From Candidatus Dormiibacterota bacterium (GTDB taxonomy: Bacteria > Vulcanimicrobiota > Vulcanimicrobiia > Vulcanimicrobiales > Vulcanimicrobiaceae), in contig DATKRS010000024.1 in the NCBI GenBank assembly GCA_035532035.1, positions 1 through 64,000 of the forward strand: 64,000 nt of DNA, in the 5' to 3' direction. This document shows, piece after piece, positions 1 to 7,315 of this stretch (the first letter of the stretch is position 1; each line of letters begins with the position of its first letter). The notes under the pieces were generated by a model. It was not told the origin of the DNA, made no database searches, and saw only the letters and a list, made by a program, of their open reading frames with translations. The translations under genes were made by a program, and so were the position numbers.

Positions 1-249
1 CGCGGAGAGCACGCGATCCTGCTTCAGAACGTCGGGCTTCGAGTAGACGTGGTGGTCGTTATAGAGTATGGGTATTTGCCCCGACGGCGGAGAGCCGAAG
101 TTGGGCGGCGGCGCCTGATCCGAGGCCTGCGCGAGCGCATTAGGTCCAATGTTGCCATGCGTTGCAGAGGCCGATGGAGCAGCGACCGCGTTGAGTCCGA
201 GACCGGCTGCGAGCAGCGCGGTGAGGATCCCGATGCTCAGTGGCTTCAA
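1..249 (-). CDS. exported protein, 5' part only (cut by window edge)
   Basis: The reading frame runs off the left edge, so only the first 83 codons are visible. A TTG start at 249 sits 5 nt behind a perfect AGGAGG, which decides the start. Residues 1-25 form a signal peptide: a Lys, a hydrophobic core rich in Leu and Ala, then AVAAPSA. A Pro/Gly-rich linker follows, and then YNDHHVYSKPDVL. From memory that stretch resembles the beginning of copper amine oxidase N-terminal (stalk) domains of exported proteins, but too little is present to be certain. The product is probably periplasmic or surface-exposed; its function is unknown. Confidence 0.6.
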   Translation of the reverse strand, partial: MKPLSIGILTALLAAGLGLNAVAAPSASATHGNIGPNALAQASDQAPPPNFGSPPSGQIPILYNDHHVYSKPDVLKQDRVLSA

Positions 250-799
250 CGCTTCCTCCTAAGGTCATTCGCGACCATGACCTTCGGGCCGTTCTCGGTC
301 GGGCAGGCTCTTTCGAAGACGCCTCCGACGGAACTACCGATCGATCACCTTAATCATAGATAATAGAGCCGAACAGTGTCGCCACCTGTACGAATTCGAA
401 CAAGTACGCAATGGTTTTCCCGTTTGGACCGGCCGGATCTCGAGGTCGCCGAGCGCCCTCCCGAGATCGGTCGGGGGACCGTGGCCCGAAGCGGTCGGTC
501 CTGTCGTGGCCGAACGGTGGCCGTCGCTGATCGAAGAAGCCAACTCGAGGACTGCATCCGGGGCGTTGCGCCGCATCGTCGGGCGCCACGCGGCATCGCT
601 CATTACGAATGAGGAACGGCAAAACCCAAGGCATTGATAGACTTGCGCATTACGTGCTTATCGAATAGGGCTTGCGGGTGTGGAAGACGTGCACTATGCG
701 GAGCTCCCGCCGCTCGTCTACCACGACGGAGGCTATCGCGCCGTCACTTGACGCAGAAGCGTTTTGCGCGGCGCAGGCATGGGTACCTTGCTTTCTACA
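250..799. other. intergenic region without recognisable gene
   Basis: About 550 bases lie between the divergent start codons at 249 (minus) and 800 (plus). Short frames on both strands have Arg/Pro/Ser-rich products and no ribosome binding site, so I treat them as noise. The stretch must hold the promoters of both flanking genes. Read on the minus strand, 350-365 contains TATTATCTATGATT-like A/T sequence that could include a -10 box for the exported protein. I see no tRNA, repeat or terminator. Confidence 0.5.
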
Positions 800-1048
800 A
801 TGCCGAGGAAGCGCACGACACGCAAGAAGGCCCGCAAGTACGGGCCCAAGGCTCAGCAGGAGGTTGAACGCTCGATGCACGAGATGAAGCGTGGGAAGCT
901 GAGAGCCGGGCGTTCGGGTAAGGTCACGAGCCGTAAGCAGGCTATCGCGATTGGACTCTCCGAAGCGCGAGAAGCCGGCGGCAAAGTGCCGAAGAAGAAA
1001 AGCTCGCGCAAGAAGATCTCCCGTAAGAAACCTCGCAAGAAGTCGTAG
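800..1048 (+). CDS. small basic DUF6496-like protein
   Basis: The 82-residue protein is extremely Lys/Arg-rich. It starts MPRKRTTRKKARKYGPKAQ, continues with a helical segment (VERSMHEMKRGKLRAGRSG) and VTSRKQAIAIGLSEAR, and ends in a histone-H1-like tail of KK/RK repeats. This matches my recollection of the DUF6496 family. No biochemical role is established that I know of, though the charge suggests nucleic-acid binding. I chose ATG 800 because homologues begin MPRK; an in-frame ATG at 764 would add 12 unconserved residues. It is followed after 15 nt by a small membrane protein on the same strand, a pairing that may be co-transcribed. Confidence 0.7.
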   Translation: MPRKRTTRKKARKYGPKAQQEVERSMHEMKRGKLRAGRSGKVTSRKQAIAIGLSEAREAGGKVPKKKSSRKKISRKKPRKKS

Positions 1049-1063
1049 AAAGGCGGAGAGGGA

Positions 1064-1225
1064 ATGGCCGGTTTATTGTGGACGATCATCGTCGTCCTCG
1101 TCGTCCTGTGGCTGATCGGGTTCTTATTCGTTCACATCGGCGGCGGACTGATTCACATCCTGCTCGTGATCGCGGTGGTTCTCTTGATCTGGAACCTGCT
1201 GATGGGGCGCGGCGCGCGCATCTAG
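1064..1225 (+). CDS. lmo0937-family small membrane protein
   Basis: A 53-residue protein starts at ATG 1064 with GGCGGAGAGG just upstream as ribosome binding site. It is almost entirely hydrophobic: a first membrane segment (LLWTIIVVLVVLWLIGF), a short VHIGGGLIH turn, a second segment (ILLVIAVVLLIWNLL) and a short basic tail. The layout, including the GGG turn followed by IHILL, is that of the lmo0937-type small membrane proteins common in stress-related gene sets of diverse bacteria. The function is unknown. It lies 15 nt behind the small basic gene and probably shares its transcript. Confidence 0.75.
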   Translation: MAGLLWTIIVVLVVLWLIGFLFVHIGGGLIHILLVIAVVLLIWNLLMGRGARI

Positions 1226-1478
1226 CTCGTCACGCAGCGGAATGTCGCGCGCTTGAATCGCATTGAGTCGTAAGAGATTCATCGCGATGTCTTTCCGTGG
1301 CGCCGAGCGTCGCGGCCGTGGCGACAATGGTGAAGAACGCGACGGCGATCATGGCCGTATGAATCCGAGGGTTGCCCAGCTCGCAGGTCGTCGCGAGCAG
1401 TCTAGACCTCGGTAACGCAGGAAAAGCCGACGTGGTGCGGTAGCGCGGCCTTCTGCATAGTCTCTGGGGCACAACCAT

Positions 1479-2306
1479 ATGGAAATTGTGATTGCCGAGA
1501 AGGGCGCTTTCTGTTTCGACCCGGAAATCTCGGCCGATGAAGCGCGCGGGCGCGCTAGCGCGCACGCCGCGTCCGCCTTCGGAACCCTTTCGCGGCTTCT
1601 CTCTCGCCCGAAGGACGCAGACATCACGATCTCGGATCAGGGCCTCTGCTACTTTCCGCTGTGGCATGCAAAGGCGCACCTTCGCTTCGTTTACAATCGG
1701 AGTGATTCATATAAAGTACCCGTGAAGGCACCGCACGTCGTTGCTGTGACCTTCGGAGGGACCGACTATGCGGTTGCGGCGGGCGGCATCGACGTGCCCA
1801 TCGTGGAACACTGCGAGCGCGACGAGCAGCGAGAGCTATGGCTCGACGCGCTGAGCGGCCAGTCCATCGGCGTCCAACCATACCCTAAAGCGCACACGAC
1901 TCCCGTAGACCTCGACGAATTCGCGCCGGAAGGCGCCAAAATCATCGCGCCATCGATTCGTGCTTCGGCGGTCATTCGTACGCTTCTGGGAGACGATTTC
2001 CGCCCGACGGACGCCGACGACATCGCTGAAGAAACGGTGAACGTGGAGTGCATCGATCTCTACCTTCGGCCCACGTTCGGTTTCAAGTACGCCTGGGCGA
2101 CAAAGAACAAAACCGCGGAAGTTGCGGTCGATGCAGTCACCGGAGAGTTGCAGGCGGAAGTTCCTGCGGCGATGGCAGCCGTCGGAAAACTGTTAAAACC
2201 CGAAACGCTATTTGACATCGGAGCGGAGACGCTCAACTTGGTCATCCCGGGTGGCGCGATTGCGCTCAAGGTCGCGAAGGCCCTCGCGGACAAGCGCAAG
2301 GCGTAG
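1479..2306 (+). CDS. hypothetical protein, 275 aa
   Basis: I do not recognise this gene. The product has no signal peptide or clear membrane segment at its start. It contains aromatic patches (GLCYFPLWHAKAHLRFVY near residue 60 and YLRPTFGFKYAW near 205) separated by a hydrophilic middle, and a Gly/Ala-rich C-terminal segment ending in basic residues. The FKYAWATKNKTAEVAVDAVTG stretch resembles beta-hairpins of PepSY-like or processing-related domains only superficially. Codon usage is typical for the window, supporting a real gene. The upstream 250 bases contain nothing recognisable. ATG 1479 is the first good start, but its ribosome binding site is weak. Confidence 0.6.
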   Translation: MEIVIAEKGAFCFDPEISADEARGRASAHAASAFGTLSRLLSRPKDADITISDQGLCYFPLWHAKAHLRFVYNRSDSYKVPVKAPHVVAVTFGGTDYAVAAGGIDVPIVEHCERDEQRELWLDALSGQSIGVQPYPKAHTTPVDLDEFAPEGAKIIAPSIRASAVIRTLLGDDFRPTDADDIAEETVNVECIDLYLRPTFGFKYAWATKNKTAEVAVDAVTGELQAEVPAAMAAVGKLLKPETLFDIGAETLNLVIPGGAIALKVAKALADKRKA

Positions 2307-2593
2307 CTGCGCGGACGTAACCGGCGTCCCATTGCGCTGCTACGCCGTCGAGAACGGCATGCTCGCAACGGGAAGCGATCCGCAAGCGGCGGATCCGTGC
2401 GAACTTCACAACGGCTCCCGACGAGCCGACCCGACCACGCGCCTCAAGCCGGACAAGGTCGGCGAGCTCACGCGCCGATGTGCCGAGGGAGCGCCGCGGG
2501 CGGTTGTAACGCATTGGGCGCGTGCGGCACAACCGAAAACGTGATTCCCGCGGCGAGCGGATTCCCGCTTCCGATCGGCGTATCGTTGATCGC

Positions 2594-4012
2594 ATGAGAC
2601 GTCGATCGATTATCGAGCCGTTTCGCATAAAGAGCGTCGAGCCGATTCGCATGACGACTCGCGAAGAGCGCGAGCGATTTCTCGAGGAAGCGGGATACAA
2701 TCCGTTTCTGCTACGCGCCGAGGACGTCCTGATCGATCTGCTGACCGACAGCGGAACCGGCGCCATGAGCGCCGATCAATGGGCGGGAGTGATGCGAGGA
2801 GACGAGTCGTACGCCGGTGGACGTTCGTACTATCGTTTCCTCGATACCATCCATGCAATTTTTGGTTTTCGATACGTGCTCCCGACGCACCAGGGCCGCG
2901 CGGCCGAGCGGATTCTCTTCAGCACGATGTGCAAGCCGGGCGACGTCGTTCCGAATAACACGCACTTCGACACGACGCGGGCCAATATCGAAGCCGTCGG
3001 CGCACGAGCGATCGACTTGCCGATCCCGGAGGGGCGCCGCCCCGCTGAGCTGCACCCTTTCAAGGGCAACATGGACGTCGCCGCGCTGGAAGCCCTCATT
3101 CGCGACGTCGGCGCCGAGCGCATACCGCTCGTCATGCTCACCATTACGAACAACTCCGGCGGCGGCCAGCCGGTCGCGATGGCCAATGTCAAGGCCGTCC
3201 GCGCCGTATGCACCCGCAATGGGATTCCGCTCTACATCGACGCCTGCCGATTTGCGGAGAACTGCTGGTTCATACGAGAGCGGGAAGAGGGTTACGCGCA
3301 GAAATCGCCCCGCGAAATCGCACGCGAACTGTTTTCCTACGCCGACGGATGCACCATGTCGGCCAAGAAAGATGGCCTGGCTAACATCGGCGGCTTTCTC
3401 GCAGGCAATGATGAGATGCTCGCAACCCAAGAGTCGCGCCTATTGATTTTGACGGAAGGGTTTCCCACCTATGGCGGGCTCGCGGGGCGCGATCTCGAGG
3501 CGATAGCCGTCGGGCTCGAGGAGGCCCTGCATGAAGACTATCTACGGTATCGCATCGCATCGACCGGCTATCTGGGTTCTCACTTGAGTGAGATCGGCGT
3601 ACCCATCGTTTTGCCGCCTGGAGGGCATGCGATCTACATCGATGCTGCCGCAATGCTTCCACATATTTCGGCACGTGCGTTCCCGGGACAAGCGTTGGTC
3701 GCCGAGCTGTACGTGGAGGGAGGCATTCGCGCCGTCGAGATCGGGAGCGTGATGTTTGGGTCCACAGATGCTCGGACCGGCGAGGAAACGACCGCCGCGA
3801 TGGAGCTCGTCCGTCTGGCGATTCCGCGCCGCGTCTACACGCAGAGCCACATCGACTACGTGCACGAGGTCGTAGGCGACGTGTACGCTCGGCGGGAAAG
3901 GATTGCCGGGTTGCGGATGGTATGGCAACAACCGCCGCTGCGGCACTTTACCGCCCGTTTCGAGCCGCTCTCTCGCCCTCGCCGTCCTTCCGTAGAGGCG
4001 GCGGTACGGTGA
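2594..4012 (+). CDS. tnaA: tryptophanase
   Basis: This is a PLP-dependent beta-eliminating lyase that cleaves L-tryptophan to indole, pyruvate and ammonia in the cytoplasm. The 472-residue product matches the family length (E. coli TnaA 471). Conserved blocks are EPFRIKSVEP, DLLTDSGTGAMS, PTHQGRAAE, SYADGCTMSAKKD (PLP lysine) and EGFPTYGGLAGRD. The close relative tyrosine phenol-lyase was considered. The discriminating positions read FDTT (Asp, not Thr), RAVEIG (Ile, not Arg) and LRHFTARF (His, not Phe), all tryptophanase-type, although many other blocks look lyase-like for tyrosine. No tnaC leader or TnaB permease adjoins it. Its TGA overlaps the GTG of the next gene. ATG 2594 is chosen because the conserved EPFRIKSVEP starts about eight residues later. 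Confidence 0.92.
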   Translation: MRRRSIIEPFRIKSVEPIRMTTREERERFLEEAGYNPFLLRAEDVLIDLLTDSGTGAMSADQWAGVMRGDESYAGGRSYYRFLDTIHAIFGFRYVLPTHQGRAAERILFSTMCKPGDVVPNNTHFDTTRANIEAVGARAIDLPIPEGRRPAELHPFKGNMDVAALEALIRDVGAERIPLVMLTITNNSGGGQPVAMANVKAVRAVCTRNGIPLYIDACRFAENCWFIREREEGYAQKSPREIARELFSYADGCTMSAKKDGLANIGGFLAGNDEMLATQESRLLILTEGFPTYGGLAGRDLEAIAVGLEEALHEDYLRYRIASTGYLGSHLSEIGVPIVLPPGGHAIYIDAAAMLPHISARAFPGQALVAELYVEGGIRAVEIGSVMFGSTDARTGEETTAAMELVRLAIPRRVYTQSHIDYVHEVVGDVYARRERIAGLRMVWQQPPLRHFTARFEPLSRPRRPSVEAAVR

Positions 4013-5328
4013 ACGTCGCGATCGTTGGAAGTGGGCCCGCCGGGCTTTACGTGGCCGAGGAACTCGCACGGCAACGCCCCGGCGTCCGCATAGATGTCTT
4101 CGATGCTCTTCCTACACCCTATGGTCTGGTTCGAAGCGGCGTCGCGCCGGATCACCTGAGTACGAAGAACGTTACCAGAGCCTTCGATCGCACGTTCGAT
4201 CGCGAGCACGTGCGTTTTCTCGGAAACGTCACCCTCGGCACCGACGTCTCATACGACGAGCTCAAAGCGGCATACGACGTCGTGGTATTGAGTATCGGCG
4301 CAAACATCGATCGTCGCCTCGGGATACCGGGCGAACATCTCGAGCAAGTCTACGGCGCCGCGGCCTTCGTCGGCTGGTACAACGGTCATCCCGATTGCCG
4401 TAACGTCATCGCTTCACTCGAGGGCAAGGCGCTCGCTGTTCTCGGGAACGGCAACGTCGCCCTCGACATCGTCCGGATTGTGGCGAAGACGGCCGACGAG
4501 CTTTCGGAGTCCGACATTTCCCGTCACGCGGCCGCCATGTTGGAGCGAAGCACCATTACGGACTTGTATCTCATCGGACGCCGCGGACCGGTTGAGGCGA
4601 GTTTCACCTCGACAGAGCTTGCCGAGCTTGGCGAACTGGGACGATGCGACATCATCGTGGACCCGTCGCAACTACCGGATGGGATCGGTCCTCACATTGG
4701 CGAGAAAGAAATCAAGGCGAAGGAACGCAACGTCGAGATTCTCCGCGATTACGCCAAGCGTGAGCTGGGCACGAAGCCCGTGCGAATACATTTCCTTTTT
4801 TGCGCCGCGCCTCAAGCGGTGATCGGTGAGGATCGCGTGCGTGGCCTGCTGCTCGAACGCACGCGCATCGTCGAACGCGGACGAGCCGAACTCACCGGTG
4901 AACGGTTCGAGTTGCCCGTCGACGTCGTCGTTACGGCGATCGGCTATCATACCAAGCCGCCCACCGGCGTGCCATTCGACGAAACGCGCGGCGTGATCGC
5001 CAACGACGAAGGTTTCGTGGAGCCGGGTGTGTACGTCGCGGGCTGGAGCAAACACGGACCAAAGGGCGTTATCGGCACCAATAGGACGGATGCTAAGCAA
5101 CTCGTCGGGCGCATCGTATCCGACTTCGATCGATCGCCGGACCGCGTCACGAAACCGGGCGGCGACAGCATCGATGCGCTCTTACGCGAGCGCAAGGTCA
5201 GAGTCGTGGATTTCGACGCTTGGCGGCGCATCGCGCGCGCCGAGCAAGCGCGCGCCCGAAACGGGAAACCGAGTGAAAAATTCACCGACGTCGCCGAGAT
5301 GCTCGACGCAGCGTTCATGGGGAATTGA
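4009..5328 (+). CDS. fprA: ferredoxin/adrenodoxin-type NADP+ reductase
   Basis: This 439-residue FAD enzyme transfers electrons between NADPH and ferredoxin. The N-terminal FAD-binding motif VGSGPAGLYVAEEL is followed by TPYGLVRSGVAPDH, typical of adrenodoxin-reductase/FprA proteins. The NADP-binding site is LGNGNVALDIVRI near residue 148, followed by IGRRGP. Near the C-terminus GWSKHGPKGVIGTNRTDA is the FprA signature. The GTG start at 4009 overlaps the tryptophanase stop (GTGA), so the two are translationally coupled. That pairing is unusual and suggests redox supply to, or co-regulation with, amino-acid fermentation. Length and motifs are complete. Confidence 0.9.
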   Translation: MNVAIVGSGPAGLYVAEELARQRPGVRIDVFDALPTPYGLVRSGVAPDHLSTKNVTRAFDRTFDREHVRFLGNVTLGTDVSYDELKAAYDVVVLSIGANIDRRLGIPGEHLEQVYGAAAFVGWYNGHPDCRNVIASLEGKALAVLGNGNVALDIVRIVAKTADELSESDISRHAAAMLERSTITDLYLIGRRGPVEASFTSTELAELGELGRCDIIVDPSQLPDGIGPHIGEKEIKAKERNVEILRDYAKRELGTKPVRIHFLFCAAPQAVIGEDRVRGLLLERTRIVERGRAELTGERFELPVDVVVTAIGYHTKPPTGVPFDETRGVIANDEGFVEPGVYVAGWSKHGPKGVIGTNRTDAKQLVGRIVSDFDRSPDRVTKPGGDSIDALLRERKVRVVDFDAWRRIARAEQARARNGKPSEKFTDVAEMLDAAFMGN

Positions 5329-5438
5329 AACAACCGCAGACCATCGCGGCCGGTCGCGTCTCCTGCTCCGATGCCATGCCGAACAAGCGCGAAATAGAGC
5401 GGCAACGGCAGCGGCAGCCGCGATCGGAAGACCAGCCG

Positions 5439-5864
5439 TTATTCGAACGTATAGGTCCAGTCCGTCTGGCCGTGGGTGTCGACCTCGATGAAATGGGAGA
5501 GCGTGCTTCCCGTACAGGGGTCGTTCTCCGGGCCCCAGATTTCAAACTCATCGGATACCGTACAGAAGGTGTACTGACCCGCCCAGACGCGCGCGTTACC
5601 GGCCGTATAGGCGTAAACGTACATGTAGCGGACCGGAACGTCGCCGCCGATAGCCGTCGCACAGTTTCCCGGTGCGATGACCCACCAGCCGCGCGAGAAC
5701 CAGTTGTGGCCGGGGTGACCCATGTCTTTGTAGCCGATAGAGGCGTTGACTTGTTCTTCGGAGTTGTTGCAGAGTCGAAAGCTCGCGCGAGCCGTCGCCG
5801 GGTGCAGGATCGACGCGGCACACACGACCGCAAAAAAGACGAAAGATAACGCTACTGTTTTCAA
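5439..5864 (-). CDS. secreted DUF1036 protein
   Basis: The 141-residue product starts at TTG 5864, seven bases behind GAGGAG. A signal peptide occupies residues 1-27 and ends ATARA. The mature part begins FRLCNNSEEQVNASIGY and includes GWWVIAPGNCATAIGG and YMYVYAYTA, followed by paired cysteines (TFC, DPC). This matches DUF1036, a small secreted beta domain of unknown function found in cyanobacteria and proteobacteria. The conserved cysteines suggest disulfides in the periplasm or outside. It stands alone, convergent with the reductase gene. Confidence 0.82.
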   Translation of the reverse strand: MKTVALSFVFFAVVCAASILHPATARASFRLCNNSEEQVNASIGYKDMGHPGHNWFSRGWWVIAPGNCATAIGGDVPVRYMYVYAYTAGNARVWAGQYTFCTVSDEFEIWGPENDPCTGSTLSHFIEVDTHGQTDWTYTFE

Positions 5865-6114
5865 AAGGACGCTCCTCTAGCAGACGATGAATAACGGGCC
5901 GGTCCGTGCTTCTTCGGGGCCGCTTGCAATCTTCGACGAACCTAACAGGCTGCGGAAAAACCGAAAAGAGCGAGCGCGCGGAGGCTCATGAGCTCATTCT
6001 TCTGTCACGGTCGGCGAATCCCATGCGTCCGGCGCGACGAAGGCCGCCACGTATTTCACGTCGGATGCCAACGTCATCGATGAAAGTTCACGACTCGAAA
6101 GAACGGACAAGAGC

Positions 6115-7299
6115 ATGATCCTCGTGCTGAAGCAGCTTCGTCCCGCCGCTGTGGTATATGGTGCCGCGACGCTACAAGGGTTTTCGTTCACGCTGGTGCC
6201 GGCACTAGCCACGGAGTTCTTACGGGCGCCCTATGGCATCGACGCGCAGGCCTTTGGTTCGCTCTTCGTCCCGCTCACGCTAGGAGCGATCGTCGCGGCA
6301 ACGGCTGCGCCGTTGCTTGCCAAGAGCCTGGGAATGGTTGCCGTCCTGCGTTTGGGCGTCGTCGCCAACAGCCTCGGGCTCCTGGCCCTCATGACGTCGG
6401 CCGTCCTGCCGCACCGGGCAGCATATGGCCTTCTCCTCGCCGACACGACCGCGTTGGGCCTCGGGTTCGGCTTGAACTTCTCGGCAGTGAATGAACTCGC
6501 GTCCTCGCTCTCGCCTAGCGCGACGCGCTCCGTGACGATCGCTAACGTGCTCACCGGGCTCGGCACGGCCATCACGCCACTTCTCGTTGGGGCGCTGGCG
6601 GCTCGTGGAGCGTGGCCTATATGGCCGGCGGTTCTCGTCGCTTCTTTCGCGTGCGTGCTCGTGGTCTCGTTTGCGTGGAAGGCGCTACCCGTGACGGCTC
6701 GCGCCAGAACGCGCCGTCCGATCCCCCGCGTGCTCGTACTCTTCGGCGTCGCGGCGCTGTTCTACGCCTTCTGCGAAGGCGCGTTCTCAAGTTGGGCAAC
6801 GACATTCGTGCATATCGATCGAGGATTCTCGCTAGGCGTTGGTGAGGCCGCGCTCTCCGGCTTCTGGCTCTCTCTCACCGGCGCGCGCCTGGCCGCGGCA
6901 TTCGCGACGCGGTCCCTCCATCCGCGATTCGCGTTCGCCACATTTCCCATTGCGATTGGAATCGCATTTCTGCTCTTACCGGAATGGGGTTCGGCACCGC
7001 TCCTCGTTAGCGGATTCATCATAGCCGGAATAGCCTGCAGCATCGTGTTTCCGTACGCGATGTCCCTCGCGCTTGCGGCAATGCCCGACGACAAAGACCG
7101 GGTCGCCAGCGCCCTGGTCGCTGCGCTGATGACGGGAGAAGGGCTCGGAACGTTCGCTATCGGCGCCCTTCGTAGCAGTGGCGACGCGTCACTTTCGGAG
7201 ATCTATCGATGGTCGGCCACGATAGCGTTCGCGCTCGCGATCGTAGCGATGCTCGCGTGCAGAGCGTCGCAGGAGAGTGCGGTGAAATCGAGCCGATAG
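6115..7299 (+). CDS. MFS transporter
   Basis: The 394-residue protein has about 12 hydrophobic segments arranged as two halves, split by a basic loop (TARARTRRPIPRV) near residue 200, as in major facilitator transporters. The first half carries LRLGVVANSLGLLAL and GLGFGLNFSAVNELAS; the second half starts with LFGVAALFYAFCEGAFSSW, which is reminiscent of the FucP/sugar-MFS or NreB-like groups. The substrate cannot be read from sequence. It is a single gene on the plus strand, converging with a glycosidase gene 16 nt away. A complete set of membrane segments argues against truncation. Confidence 0.8.
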   Translation: MILVLKQLRPAAVVYGAATLQGFSFTLVPALATEFLRAPYGIDAQAFGSLFVPLTLGAIVAATAAPLLAKSLGMVAVLRLGVVANSLGLLALMTSAVLPHRAAYGLLLADTTALGLGFGLNFSAVNELASSLSPSATRSVTIANVLTGLGTAITPLLVGALAARGAWPIWPAVLVASFACVLVVSFAWKALPVTARARTRRPIPRVLVLFGVAALFYAFCEGAFSSWATTFVHIDRGFSLGVGEAALSGFWLSLTGARLAAAFATRSLHPRFAFATFPIAIGIAFLLLPEWGSAPLLVSGFIIAGIACSIVFPYAMSLALAAMPDDKDRVASALVAALMTGEGLGTFAIGALRSSGDASLSEIYRWSATIAFALAIVAMLACRASQESAVKSSR

Positions 7300-7315
7300 G
7301 CGTCACCATTGCGTC

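Noticed and set aside
2594-4012. Tyrosine phenol-lyase
   Set aside because: Overall blocks look similar, but the specificity positions (Asp in FDTT, Ile in AVEIG, His in LRHFTA) are those of tryptophanase.
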